Assembly: GCA_937967455.1 (NCBI GenBank)
Contig: CALCJK010000009.1
Location: 1 to 64,000, forward strand
Direction: 5' to 3'
Length of the DNA: 64,000 nucleotides
DNA from: an uncultured bacterium
GTDB taxonomy: Bacteria; Bacteroidota; Ignavibacteria; UBA10030; BY39
A program made the position numbers and the translations under genes. The notes under the pieces are model-generated. The model saw only the letters and a list, made by a program, of their open reading frames with translations, did not search any database and was not told the origin of the DNA. Below, piece after piece: positions 26,138 through 34,542 of the stretch (position 1 is the first letter of the stretch; each line of letters starts with the position of its first letter).

Positions 26138-26199
26138 TGCCGTTTTTCTGATTATCTCCCTTCGTTGGGGAATGATCAGGAAAACGGCATTTTTGTTTT
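26138..26199 (+). terminator. Intrinsic terminator, expression platform of the TPP riboswitch
   Basis: The arms TGCCGTTTTTCTGAT (26138-26152) and ATCAGGAAAACGGCA (26175-26189) pair along 15 positions with one G-U. An inner CTCCC/GGGG stem is capped by TTCG, and T-rich sequence TTTTTGTTTT follows. Position right after the aptamer and before thiM makes it the likely TPP-controlled attenuator. Confidence 0.85.
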
Positions 26200-26241
26200 A
26201 TACAAACATAGTCAAAAAATATATGGAATGGTTTATTAAAC

Positions 26242-27048
26242 ATGAATCATGAAAAAATATGGAATGACATATTAAAGATACGTGCTAAGGCACCGTTAAT
26301 CCATAATATCACAAATTATGTGGTAATGCATTCGACAGCAAATGCAACTCTTGCTGTAGGTGCATCTCCAGTGATGGCACATGCAATAGAAGAAGTTGAA
26401 GAAATGGTCGCTATTTCTGATGCTCTGGTTATAAATATAGGTACTTTAAGTAAAAGCTGGATAGATTCAATGACCAGAGCTATAAAGATTGCTAATGCTA
26501 GAAAAATTCCTGTTATACTTGACCCTGTAGGTGCAGGTGCAACCAAATTAAGGACTCAAACGGTGAGAATGTTTCTGAAAGAATATAATATTGCTATTCT
26601 TAGAGGAAATGCATCAGAAATTAAATCACTGTGTGATGAAACTCATAAAACTAAAGGTGTTGATAGCTTAGCAAAATCTGAGGATGTTATTGATTATGCA
26701 AAAGAATTATCAAAAAGATATAATATGACTGTCTCGGTTAGTGGTAGTGTCGATGTTATCTTAAAGGATCAAAAAATAATTAAAGTGTACAATGGCGTAC
26801 CGATAATGTCAAAAGTCACTGGTATGGGATGTATGGCAACTGCAATTACTGGTGCATTTGCTGCAATTAATGCTGATTGTTTTGTAGCTGCCGCAGAAGC
26901 AATGGCTGTGGTTGGTATCGCTGGAGAAATTGCCTCCCAGATGTCGAGAGGTTTAGGAAGTATGGAAATCAATTTTTTAGATACTCTCTATAACATAAAT
27001 TTAAACGATATTAAAGAAAGATTAAAAATTGAATTATATGATAAATAA
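26242..27048 (+). CDS. thiM: Hydroxyethylthiazole kinase
   Basis: The 268-residue protein phosphorylates 4-methyl-5-(2-hydroxyethyl)thiazole with ATP, salvaging the thiazole half of thiamin. Family signatures are PLIHNITNYVVMHSTANATLAVGASPVM near the N-terminus (given here only as the P-L-I-H-N-I-T-N-Y-V block), ILDPVGAGA, LRGNASEI and VTGMGCMATAITGAF with the catalytic Cys in the anion-hole loop. It is first after the TPP riboswitch. The following thiE start overlaps its end by about 11-20 bases. Confidence 0.96.
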   Translation: MNHEKIWNDILKIRAKAPLIHNITNYVVMHSTANATLAVGASPVMAHAIEEVEEMVAISDALVINIGTLSKSWIDSMTRAIKIANARKIPVILDPVGAGATKLRTQTVRMFLKEYNIAILRGNASEIKSLCDETHKTKGVDSLAKSEDVIDYAKELSKRYNMTVSVSGSVDVILKDQKIIKVYNGVPIMSKVTGMGCMATAITGAFAAINADCFVAAAEAMAVVGIAGEIASQMSRGLGSMEINFLDTLYNINLNDIKERLKIELYDK

Positions 27049-27706
27049 ATTTGATTTCAGTCTATATCTTGTAACAGATAGAAAGATTATTGGAAATAGA
27101 AATATTTTAGATATAGTGTCCGCTTCAATAAAGGGTGGAGTAACTGCAATACAGTTGAGAGAGAAAGATTGCTCAACTCGAGAATTCATTCAAATAGCAA
27201 GAGAAATTAAAAAACTTTTAACTGACTTAAATATTCCTTTGATTATTAATGATCGAGTTGATATTGCTCAACTTATTAAAGCTGATGGAGTTCATATTGG
27301 ACAATCTGATATGGATTACACTGATGCTAGATCTCTGCTTGGATATAATGCTATTATTGGGGTCTCAGTTGAAAATAAAACTCAGGCTCTAACGGCTATA
27401 TCAAGTGATGTGGATTATATAAGTATAAGCCCAGTTTTTACAACCCCTACAAAACCGGAAGCTAAAGATTTTTGGGGTATTGAAGGACTAAAAGAAATAA
27501 GAAAGTTGACAAATAAATATCTTGTTGCAATAGGTGGTATCAATGAGACTAATATTTATGAAGTGTTGCAAGCAGGTGCTGATGGGATTGCAGTTGTTTC
27601 TGCTATTTGTGCCGCAAAAGATCCAGAGAATGCTGCTAAAGCACTGAAAAATATCATTAACAAGTTTAAAAAAAAACATGAAAATTACAGAGATTGGCGA
27701 ATTTGA
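27029..27706 (+). CDS. thiE: Thiamin-phosphate synthase
   Basis: The 225-residue TIM-barrel enzyme joins HMP-pyrophosphate and thiazole phosphate to give thiamin phosphate. Motifs seen are LYLVTDR, IQLREKD, LIINDRVDIA, DGVHIGQSD, ISPVFTTPTK and AIGGI, all typical of ThiE. Two in-frame ATGs (27029 and 27038) both overlap the end of thiM; the second gives MINKFDF and is equally plausible. It overlaps thiL by 29 bases at its own 3' end, an unusually long overlap that implies translational coupling. Confidence 0.96.
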   Translation: MNYMINKFDFSLYLVTDRKIIGNRNILDIVSASIKGGVTAIQLREKDCSTREFIQIAREIKKLLTDLNIPLIINDRVDIAQLIKADGVHIGQSDMDYTDARSLLGYNAIIGVSVENKTQALTAISSDVDYISISPVFTTPTKPEAKDFWGIEGLKEIRKLTNKYLVAIGGINETNIYEVLQAGADGIAVVSAICAAKDPENAAKALKNIINKFKKKHENYRDWRI

Positions 27707-28685
27707 ATTTATTAAACGCATAGCACAAAAATTTAAGGTATTACCAGAAAATTTGATTGGTATTGGGGATGATTGTGCAGTGATAGAATGTGATAAAGAT
27801 AACTGCATGTTGGTTACAACTGATATGCTAATAGAAGATGTTCATTTTATCAAAAATAAAATTAGTGCGTTTGATTTAGGGAAAAAAGCAGTTGCAGTTA
27901 ATATTAGTGACATAGCTGCTATGGGAGGTAAACCACACAGTGCATTTATTTCCTTAGGAATACCTCCAGAAACTAATGTCGAATGGCTGGATACTTTTTA
28001 TAACGGCATGGCTAATATTTTAGAAAACTATAACTTATTTTTACTTGGGGGCGACACAACAAAATCTCATGAAAAATTGGTTATCAACATTGGAATTATT
28101 GGATATGTAGAAAAAAGGTTTCTAAAACTAAGATCTGGTGCAAGGATTGGAGATGCAATATGTGTAACTGGGTATTTAGGAGACTCTGGTGCTGGACTCA
28201 AATTGTTAATCCAGGATAAAGAGTCATATGACCCTGATGAAACATATCTTATAGAGAGACACAATTGCCCAAATCCGCATGTTACTGAAGGTGTTTGGCT
28301 CGCTCAATATGCTGAGGTGAATTCAATGATGGATATTTCGGATGGTATAGATTCGGATATAAAAAGGATAATGGAAATGTCAAGCTGTGGTGCAGAAATC
28401 TATCTGGATAAATTACCTTTATCACAGTCGTTTGTTAAAATATGCGAAAAATATGGTTGGGATAAATATGAATTGGCAGCTACAGGGGGTGAGGATTATT
28501 GTTTGTTGGTAACAATAAATTCCGAGAATTATGATATAATTGCCAATGAGTTTCAAAAAAAATTTTCAAATCCACTTACAAAGATAGGAAAAGTACTGGA
28601 TAGCAAATCCTCTTTCTCTTATTATCTAAATAATAAAAAGATAAATCTAAAATCTATTGGTTATGACCATTTTCTTATAAAATAA
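27678..28685 (+). CDS. thiL: Thiamin-monophosphate kinase
   Basis: The 335-residue protein converts thiamin phosphate to thiamin pyrophosphate with ATP. It has the AIR-synthase-like fold with IGDDCAVI, VTTDMLIEDVHF, KAVAVNISDIAAMGG and GGDTT, and C-terminal MMDISDGIDSDI and ATGGEDYCLL, all diagnostic for ThiL. With ThiM and ThiE it completes the path from salvaged thiazole to the coenzyme. No HMP kinase (ThiD) or de novo ThiC/ThiG gene is in view. Confidence 0.96.
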   Translation: MKITEIGEFEFIKRIAQKFKVLPENLIGIGDDCAVIECDKDNCMLVTTDMLIEDVHFIKNKISAFDLGKKAVAVNISDIAAMGGKPHSAFISLGIPPETNVEWLDTFYNGMANILENYNLFLLGGDTTKSHEKLVINIGIIGYVEKRFLKLRSGARIGDAICVTGYLGDSGAGLKLLIQDKESYDPDETYLIERHNCPNPHVTEGVWLAQYAEVNSMMDISDGIDSDIKRIMEMSSCGAEIYLDKLPLSQSFVKICEKYGWDKYELAATGGEDYCLLVTINSENYDIIANEFQKKFSNPLTKIGKVLDSKSSFSYYLNNKKINLKSIGYDHFLIK

Positions 28686-28690
28686 AATTT

Positions 28691-28697
28691 AGGAGGT
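28691..28697 (+). promoter_or_regulatory. Strong Shine-Dalgarno site before the TonB receptor gene
   Basis: AGGAGGT at 28691-28697 lies 4 bases before the ATG at 28702 and fixes that start. A full anti-SD match is uncommon among genes here, so the outer-membrane receptor may be translated more strongly than the enzymes of the same mRNA. Confidence 0.7.
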
Positions 28698-28701
28698 TGA
28701 T

Positions 28702-30966
28702 ATGAAAACAATATTATATATATCACTAACATTATTATTAATTATTCATCATCTAAATTCTCAATATATAGATATTCCTGAAAAGGACACAGTTTTTCAA
28801 ATGCCACCAGTTTTAATAACAGCTACTAAGGCTGTTCATAGAGAAACACCTGTAACATTTTCTGATGTTTCGTATGAAAAAATTAAGAGTCACTATACAT
28901 ATCAAGATTTCCCAGCTTTTATATCCGACTTACCTTCAATGTTACATTATTCATTTAATGGTAACGATATAGGATACACTTTTATAAATTTACGAGGTTT
29001 TGATCAAAGGCGGCTATCCATTTTGGTTAATGGTATACCACAAAATGATCCAGAAGATCATCAGGTTTACTGGATTGATATGCCTAACTTACTTGGTTTC
29101 ACAAACAATATTCAAGTTCAAAGAGGGGCTGGCAGTATGTTCTATGGTCCACCTGCAATAGGCGGATCCATTAATATTATAACTACACCAATGAGCTTTA
29201 ATCCTGAAGTATCTCTATCTTCAATTTTTGGTTTTCAGGAGTTTGGTAATAAAGGTAAAATCCTGCTTAATACAAGAAAAATTTCTGTAGATGTTTCATC
29301 TGGTATCATTAATAATAAATATTTGATTTATGGTAACTTATCGAGAATTACAAGTGATGGATACAGAAATCACTCCTGGGTAAATTTAGAGAGCTATTTT
29401 CTTGGAATTATCAAATATGATCAGAAAATGATTACGCGAATAAATATATATGGTGGGCCAATCAGAGATGCTCATGCTTATGTTGGAATTCCTAAGTATT
29501 ACAATAAAGATAAAAAATTACGACTTGAAAATTATAGTTACTGGGAGATATCTGGCGATACAGTTTCTTATAGTATATTACAAAAACCTCAAGCAATAGA
29601 AGAATTTTCACAACCCCATTATGAGTTAATCAATGAACTTAAACTCACAAAAAATATAATTTTATCCAATACGCTCTTTTATATCCAAGGGGATGGATTT
29701 TTTGATTATGATGGTGACTGGGTGCAATACGATCCGTTCGCAACCGAATGGTTTAGAAAATTCGTTGGTTATGATACATTGTTTGGAACTGACCAAAAAT
29801 TTGTAAGTTTGTTATTAAAAGGTTTTGTTGGAAATAAACAATATGGATGGTTACCCAGAATTGATATTGAGCAAATAAATGGAAAACTTTCACTTGGAGC
29901 TGAATTTAGAATTCACCGTTCAATTCACTGGGGGAAAATTCAAAACGCATCTGAATTACCTAATCCTTTTTATGATTTAGATTTCAGATTCTATGAATAT
30001 AATGGTGAAAAAGACATATTTTCTATTTATGCAAATCAAAATTATAAGATATCTCAAAGAACAAATCTGATGTTAAATCTACAAGTTGTTTATAATCGTT
30101 ATGGAATTAAAAATGAAAAGTTTTTAAATAATCAGTTTAATGTTAGATATTTTTTTGTAAATCCAAGAATCGGATTGAATTACAATTTTAGTGAATTTCT
30201 TAATGGATATATTACAATGGCATATACATCTAGGGAGCCTAGGCTGCGAAATTTGTATGCAGCGGAAGATGCCTGGTTTGGGTCAAATCCTAAATTTGAA
30301 AAAAATGAATATGGAGTATACGATTTTAAAAAACCCATTGCAAAACCAGAAAACCTTTTTAATATAGAGTTAGGCGGAAGTTACAAATTTTCAGCAGGGA
30401 AAATATCAACAAATTTTTATTTTATGGATTTTCAGAATGAATTGGTTAAGAGTGGACAAATTGATATATTTGGAGGTTCAATATTGATGAATGCAAAGAA
30501 AACAAGACATTATGGTGTCGAATTTGACATCAATTACAAATTATTAAATAATTTTGAAATAGTCGGCAATCTTACTGTTTCTAAGAATACGATTGTGTCT
30601 CATAAATTTTATGATGATAAGGATTCTATTTATCGCATACTTGATAATAATCCAATTGCTGGTTTCCCAAATTTTTTATCGAATTTACGACTTACATATT
30701 CATTAGGGGATTTATCAACTTCAATTTATGCAAAATATGTAGGTGAATTTTATACTGACAATCTTTACAATCCAAAAAATAAGGTTGACGCTTTTAATGT
30801 CTATGATTTTGATTTAATATATAATTTCCAAAAGTTAACCAACGTCTCTCTAATTTTTAAAGTGAAGAATATTTTTAATAAGCTTTATCTTTCATATGGT
30901 GAAGGAAATGCATTTTTCCCTGCAAGTGAAAGGAATTATCAGTTAGGATTAAAAATAAATTATTAA
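28702..30966 (+). CDS. TonB-dependent outer-membrane receptor, probable thiamin/precursor uptake
   Basis: The 754-residue protein has a signal peptide (about 1-20), a plug domain (about 35-165, with FINLRGFDQRRLSILVNGIPQND and QRGAGSMFYGPPAIGGSINI) and a 22-strand-type barrel ending in a C-terminal aromatic strand (YQLGLKINY). The barrel has the usual late sequence FKVKNIFNKLYLSYG. Its place in the middle of a TPP-riboswitch operon, between thiL and thiamin pyrophosphokinase, points to uptake of thiamin or its phosphate esters. This parallels TPP-controlled TonB receptors described in Bacteroidota. The ligand is inferred from context only. Confidence 0.88.
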   Translation: MKTILYISLTLLLIIHHLNSQYIDIPEKDTVFQMPPVLITATKAVHRETPVTFSDVSYEKIKSHYTYQDFPAFISDLPSMLHYSFNGNDIGYTFINLRGFDQRRLSILVNGIPQNDPEDHQVYWIDMPNLLGFTNNIQVQRGAGSMFYGPPAIGGSINIITTPMSFNPEVSLSSIFGFQEFGNKGKILLNTRKISVDVSSGIINNKYLIYGNLSRITSDGYRNHSWVNLESYFLGIIKYDQKMITRINIYGGPIRDAHAYVGIPKYYNKDKKLRLENYSYWEISGDTVSYSILQKPQAIEEFSQPHYELINELKLTKNIILSNTLFYIQGDGFFDYDGDWVQYDPFATEWFRKFVGYDTLFGTDQKFVSLLLKGFVGNKQYGWLPRIDIEQINGKLSLGAEFRIHRSIHWGKIQNASELPNPFYDLDFRFYEYNGEKDIFSIYANQNYKISQRTNLMLNLQVVYNRYGIKNEKFLNNQFNVRYFFVNPRIGLNYNFSEFLNGYITMAYTSREPRLRNLYAAEDAWFGSNPKFEKNEYGVYDFKKPIAKPENLFNIELGGSYKFSAGKISTNFYFMDFQNELVKSGQIDIFGGSILMNAKKTRHYGVEFDINYKLLNNFEIVGNLTVSKNTIVSHKFYDDKDSIYRILDNNPIAGFPNFLSNLRLTYSLGDLSTSIYAKYVGEFYTDNLYNPKNKVDAFNVYDFDLIYNFQKLTNVSLIFKVKNIFNKLYLSYGEGNAFFPASERNYQLGLKINY

Positions 30967-30971
30967 TAATT

Positions 30972-31598
30972 ATGAAGGCACTTATTATAGCAAGTGGTGA
31001 TATTCCAACTAAAAAGTTAATCAAGGAATTAATAAAAAAATCAACGATGATTATATGTGCTGATGGTGGCGCTAATACTGCTAAAAAATTGAAACTTAAA
31101 CCAGATTTGATTATCGGTGATTTTGATTCTGTAACGAAAAGTTCTTTAAAGTTTTTTAAAAATGTACAGAAGATTATTTATAAGGATCAATATAGCACAG
31201 ATCTTGAAAAAGCTATTAGGTATTGCATTCAAAAGGGAATTACTGATATCGATATAATAGGTGCTTCAGGCAAACGAATTGATCACACGGTAGGAAATAT
31301 AGGTTGCTTTAAGAAATTTAAGAAATTTGTTAACCTGAGAGTTGTTGATAACTATGGAGTGTTAACTGCCTTAAATAAATTTATTAAATTGAAAACCAGA
31401 AAAGGAGATATCATTTCTCTAATTCCTTTGAATAAATGCACAGGTATAACAACTAAAAATTTAAAGTATCAATTAAATTATGATTTTTTGGAATTGGGTG
31501 TAAGAGAGGGTACTCATAATGTTGCAACTGATAAATTTGTTGAAGTTAGTTGTAAGAAAGGAGATTTATTGATTTATCAGTTATATCGGAAATATTAA
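30972..31598 (+). CDS. thiN: Thiamin pyrophosphokinase
   Basis: The 208-residue enzyme transfers pyrophosphate from ATP to thiamin, giving TPP directly. Key motifs are ICADGGANTAKKL, PDLIIGDFDSV, Y-S-T-D-L-E-K-A and GASGKRIDHTVGN, as in the TPK family. It lies 5 bases after the TonB receptor gene and its stop overlaps the ATG of the symporter gene by 1 base. Having both ThiL and this kinase lets the cell use salvaged phosphate and free thiamin. Confidence 0.95.
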   Translation: MKALIIASGDIPTKKLIKELIKKSTMIICADGGANTAKKLKLKPDLIIGDFDSVTKSSLKFFKNVQKIIYKDQYSTDLEKAIRYCIQKGITDIDIIGASGKRIDHTVGNIGCFKKFKKFVNLRVVDNYGVLTALNKFIKLKTRKGDIISLIPLNKCTGITTKNLKYQLNYDFLELGVREGTHNVATDKFVEVSCKKGDLLIYQLYRKY

Positions 31599-32995
31599 TG
31601 ATTCATCTTTCGGAAATAGATGTTTTTCTGATTATCCTATACTTTTTTAGTGTAATTTTTGTTGGATTCAATGCTTTAAAAAAAGATAGGTCAAGTTCTG
31701 ATGACTTTTTGCTTGCTGGAAGATCTCTTACTCTACCAATATTTGTTATGACACTAGTTTCAACTTGGTATGGAGGAATTTTAGGCGTCGGGGAATTTTC
31801 ATATAGATATGGAATATCAAATTGGTTTGTGCAAGGATTGCCATATTATTTTTTTGCTGCTGTATTTGCTTTGTTCCTTGCTAAAAAAATTCGTGAATCA
31901 AATCTTTTTACTATACCCGATAAACTTAATTCAGCTTATGATAAAAAAACTGCTGTTGTTGGTGCTATTTTGACTTTTATTTTGATGACACCAGCACCTT
32001 ACTTATTAATGTTAAGTGTTTTTCTCCAGATGCTTTTTAAATGGAATGTATTTGTCAGCCTGGTAGTGACGGCTATAGTTGCTGTATCTTATCTATATTG
32101 GGGTGGATTTCGTTCAGATATTCAAACTGATATTCTAGAATTCATTTTAATGTTTATAGGATTTGCAGTTATACTTCCATTTTGTTTAATAAATTATGGA
32201 GGGTATGAATTCTTAAAGACAAATCTTCCCGAGTTGCATTTAACATGGCATGGAGGAAATTCTTTCCAGTTTATTTTAGTCTGGTTCCTAATTGCATTAT
32301 GGACTCTTGTTGATCCTGCATTTTATCAAAGATGTTACGCTGCAAAAGATCCCAAAACAGCACAAAAAGGTATTTTGATTTCAATAATTTTCTGGTTCAT
32401 TTTTGATAGCATGACTGCTTTTGCAGGATTATATTCGCGTGCTATAATACCCGATTTAACTGATCCAGTTATGGCTTACCCCATGCTGGCTGAAAAAGTT
32501 CTACCACCAATTGCAAAAGGTCTTTTTTACATTGGAATGCTCGCTACAATTATGTCGACACTAAATACATTAATGCTGGTATCTGCACAAACCATTGGAA
32601 GAGATATTATTCACAGGGTAAAAGGTTTTATAAATGATAAAGATTCAGTAATCTGGACAAAATTTGGACTTGTACTTTCATTAATTATTTCAATTTTGAT
32701 AGCATTAATAATACCAAGTGTTATAAAAATTTGGTATACAATTGGTACTATAGTTATCCCGGGATTGTTAATACCCCTGATTTCAAGTTATTTTGAAAGT
32801 TTAAAAATTAGTGCAAAATATGCTTTTTATTGTATGATTATTAGTGTTCTAATCTCTTTATGCTGGTTGGTCGGTTCTTTTTTATTTTTTCAATCCGATA
32901 AATATTTTTTGAACATCGAACCAATGTTCCCAGGTTTAATTGTCAGTTTCATAATATGGTTTATTGCAAGGTACAGTTATGTTAAAAAGCTTTAA
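31598..32995 (+). CDS. Sodium:solute symporter (SSS family), probable thiamin or precursor permease
   Basis: The 465-residue protein has about 13 hydrophobic helices in SSS/LeuT-like order. Family motifs include SSDDFLLAGRSLTLPIFV near helix 1-2, STWYGGILGVGEF, and the LATIMSTLNTLMLVSAQTIGRD block that matches the SSS core signature. As last gene of the TPP-controlled operon, next to thiamin pyrophosphokinase, it is the natural inner-membrane partner of the TonB receptor. SSS members linked to thiamin riboswitches have been proposed as thiamin-precursor transporters (ThiV type). Substrate remains inferred. Its 3' end overlaps the convergent lipoprotein gene by 14 bases. Confidence 0.88.
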   Translation: MIHLSEIDVFLIILYFFSVIFVGFNALKKDRSSSDDFLLAGRSLTLPIFVMTLVSTWYGGILGVGEFSYRYGISNWFVQGLPYYFFAAVFALFLAKKIRESNLFTIPDKLNSAYDKKTAVVGAILTFILMTPAPYLLMLSVFLQMLFKWNVFVSLVVTAIVAVSYLYWGGFRSDIQTDILEFILMFIGFAVILPFCLINYGGYEFLKTNLPELHLTWHGGNSFQFILVWFLIALWTLVDPAFYQRCYAAKDPKTAQKGILISIIFWFIFDSMTAFAGLYSRAIIPDLTDPVMAYPMLAEKVLPPIAKGLFYIGMLATIMSTLNTLMLVSAQTIGRDIIHRVKGFINDKDSVIWTKFGLVLSLIISILIALIIPSVIKIWYTIGTIVIPGLLIPLISSYFESLKISAKYAFYCMIISVLISLCWLVGSFLFFQSDKYFLNIEPMFPGLIVSFIIWFIARYSYVKKL

Positions 32996-33302
32996 TATCT
33001 CCAATTTCTTCAATTTCCACAGGATAGCCTTCTAATGAAGTGGGTATTTTCGTTTCCAACTCTTCGTTTAATACACTTACCAATATCTTGATACAAGGTT
33101 CGTTATTACATTCGCCAATTGCTGTACCAACTACTCCTGGTATGGTCATTAGATATGGTGTATTCTCTTCTAAGACTTTTTCGATGGATTTCAATTCTTT
33201 TGATTTTCTAATGTTCAAATGCTCAGTTTTTTTTTGATCCTGACAGGTATAAAGGTTTGTAAATACAAATAAAAAGATCGTTATGGAAAAAATCAATCTC
33301 AT
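32982..33302 (-). CDS. Small lipoprotein resembling the N-terminal domain of the adjacent protease
   Basis: The 106-residue product has a lipoprotein-like signal ending at Cys20 (LYTC). From residue ~50 on (TIPGVVGTAIGECNNEPCIKIL ... LEGYPVEIEEIGDIKAF, shortened) it closely parallels residues ~73-121 of the protease encoded just upstream, where VIGTATS, VIKILT, P-S-M-L-D-G-V-P-V and ENIGEVYAF occupy the same places. It therefore looks like a free-standing copy of the protease's N-terminal domain. Both are leftward and 63 bases apart. It might act as an inhibitor, chaperone or immunity-like partner; function is unproven. Confidence 0.7.
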   Translation of the reverse strand: MRLIFSITIFLFVFTNLYTCQDQKKTEHLNIRKSKELKSIEKVLEENTPYLMTIPGVVGTAIGECNNEPCIKILVSVLNEELETKIPTSLEGYPVEIEEIGDIKAF

Positions 33303-33329
33303 AAGTACACGATTAGTAGATTGTATGTA

Positions 33330-33360
33330 GAGGCAGATAAATTATTATCTGCCTCATTTT
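33330..33360 (+). terminator. Hairpin with T-rich tail, candidate terminator
   Basis: GAGGCAGATAA (33330-33340) pairs perfectly with TTATCTGCCTC (33345-33355) around a 4-base loop. On the + strand it is followed by ATTTTTAATTTT. It lies between two leftward genes, so read in its best direction it would stop rightward transcripts that run past the thiamin operon into the lipoprotein gene. In the leftward direction there is no U-tract. Confidence 0.6.
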
Positions 33361-33365
33361 TAATT

Positions 33366-34409
33366 TTATTGCGTTGCTATTGTAACATTAAATTTTTGTA
33401 ATACTTCTGAAATCGGATTACAAAACGTTGTTCCATCGCTAGCACCTGCAAATAATAAGCCAACAGGATTTTTACCTGGATTTGTGACAACGAGTGAACC
33501 ACTATCACCTGATTTACTGAAAGATTTAGATGTCATAATTTGATTCACAAATCTTGCAGTACCTGAGGAATATCCTACATTAATAGTTACGTTAATTCCA
33601 GTAATTTTACCAGTGGTCTGCGAAGTTGTACGCCCGACCTTCATAATTGCCATGCCAATAGCAGGTGTAACAATTGTTGAACTGGGTGTTCCATAATAGC
33701 CCGATGGTGTAGAAACTCCAACATAGTCTGGAGTAGTTGTAGCGATTGCGGCGTCAATTATGTTATTGGCTGTGGTTGAGAAAACTATTGGTTGAAAATC
33801 AAAAAGATTGCCAATAATATCAGTTGTTTTTAATGCACAGAGCGGTTTGTTATCATATCTACCAGGTTGAACAATTGCTTCACCAATGGTAGCTTTATTT
33901 TCTCTTGCAATGACATGATTGTTAGTTAAAATATATCTTGTTCCTGCTTTTTCAACAGCACAACCAAGTGTTCCAGCTGCACATTCGTTAATATTTCCAA
34001 TTGATACGCCAATTGGAACAGGGCGTGTATATCTTTTTGTTAGTGCAAATGCATAAACTTCACCAATATTTTCCAGGATTACTGGAACTCCATCCAGCAT
34101 TGATGGTAGCCCTTTGGCTTTTTCTGATTTTGTTAGAATTTTAATTACAAGTTTCCCATCTTCTGTTACAGATGTGGCTGTTCCAATTACATCATCAAAT
34201 GTAAGTAGGCGATCGGTATGTTTGTTCTGTACTGCAATTACTGCCCGAACCTGCGCCGACTCTTTTGATAAAGCTAAAGGTTTTTGATCTGTTGTTGGAT
34301 TTATAATTGTTTGAGTTTCTTTTTGGCAAGCTGACAATATGAAAATCAAACTAATGAAAAGAACTAAGCCTAATAAATAGATTTTTTTACTCATAACATT
34401 TTTAAGCAT
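33366..34409 (-). CDS. Trypsin-like (S1/Nal1-type) lipoprotein serine protease
   Basis: The 347-residue protein has a lipoprotein signal with Cys28 (LSAC). Residues ~50-125 form a small N-terminal domain, and the rest is a trypsin-fold domain with H165 (LTNNHVIA), D219 (NIIDAAIA) and S303 (SGDSGS), a complete catalytic triad in the correct order. It should be a periplasmic or surface-anchored protease. The start could be M1 or M6 (MSKKIYLLG), both leaving an intact signal. The N-terminal domain recurs as a separate lipoprotein downstream. Proline/threonine-rich linkers are absent. Confidence 0.85.
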   Translation of the reverse strand: MLKNVMSKKIYLLGLVLFISLIFILSACQKETQTIINPTTDQKPLALSKESAQVRAVIAVQNKHTDRLLTFDDVIGTATSVTEDGKLVIKILTKSEKAKGLPSMLDGVPVILENIGEVYAFALTKRYTRPVPIGVSIGNINECAAGTLGCAVEKAGTRYILTNNHVIARENKATIGEAIVQPGRYDNKPLCALKTTDIIGNLFDFQPIVFSTTANNIIDAAIATTTPDYVGVSTPSGYYGTPSSTIVTPAIGMAIMKVGRTTSQTTGKITGINVTINVGYSSGTARFVNQIMTSKSFSKSGDSGSLVVTNPGKNPVGLLFAGASDGTTFCNPISEVLQKFNVTIATQ

Positions 34410-34478
34410 AATTTTATTCCTTTATGTTGTTAATTGTGATTAATTACAGATTAAATTTATGTAGAAAATTATAAAATG

Positions 34479-34500
34479 TCAAGTTGTTTATAAAACTTGA
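34479..34500. promoter_or_regulatory. Short inverted repeat before the GroES-like gene
   Basis: TCAAGTT (34479-34485) and AACTTGA (34494-34500) form a 7-bp inverted repeat with an 8-base spacer, within the 133-bp divergent region between the protease and the GroES-like gene. It does not match the CIRCE heat-shock operator. It could be an operator, or chance in AT-rich DNA. Confidence 0.25.
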
Positions 34501-34542
34501 ATATTTTATTGTTTTATTTAGAAAATTGTTATATTTTAACGT

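Noticed and set aside
34410..34542. CIRCE heat-shock operator before the GroES-like gene
   Set aside because: No TTAGCACTC-N9-GAGTGCTAA match; only a short 7-bp inverted repeat is present.
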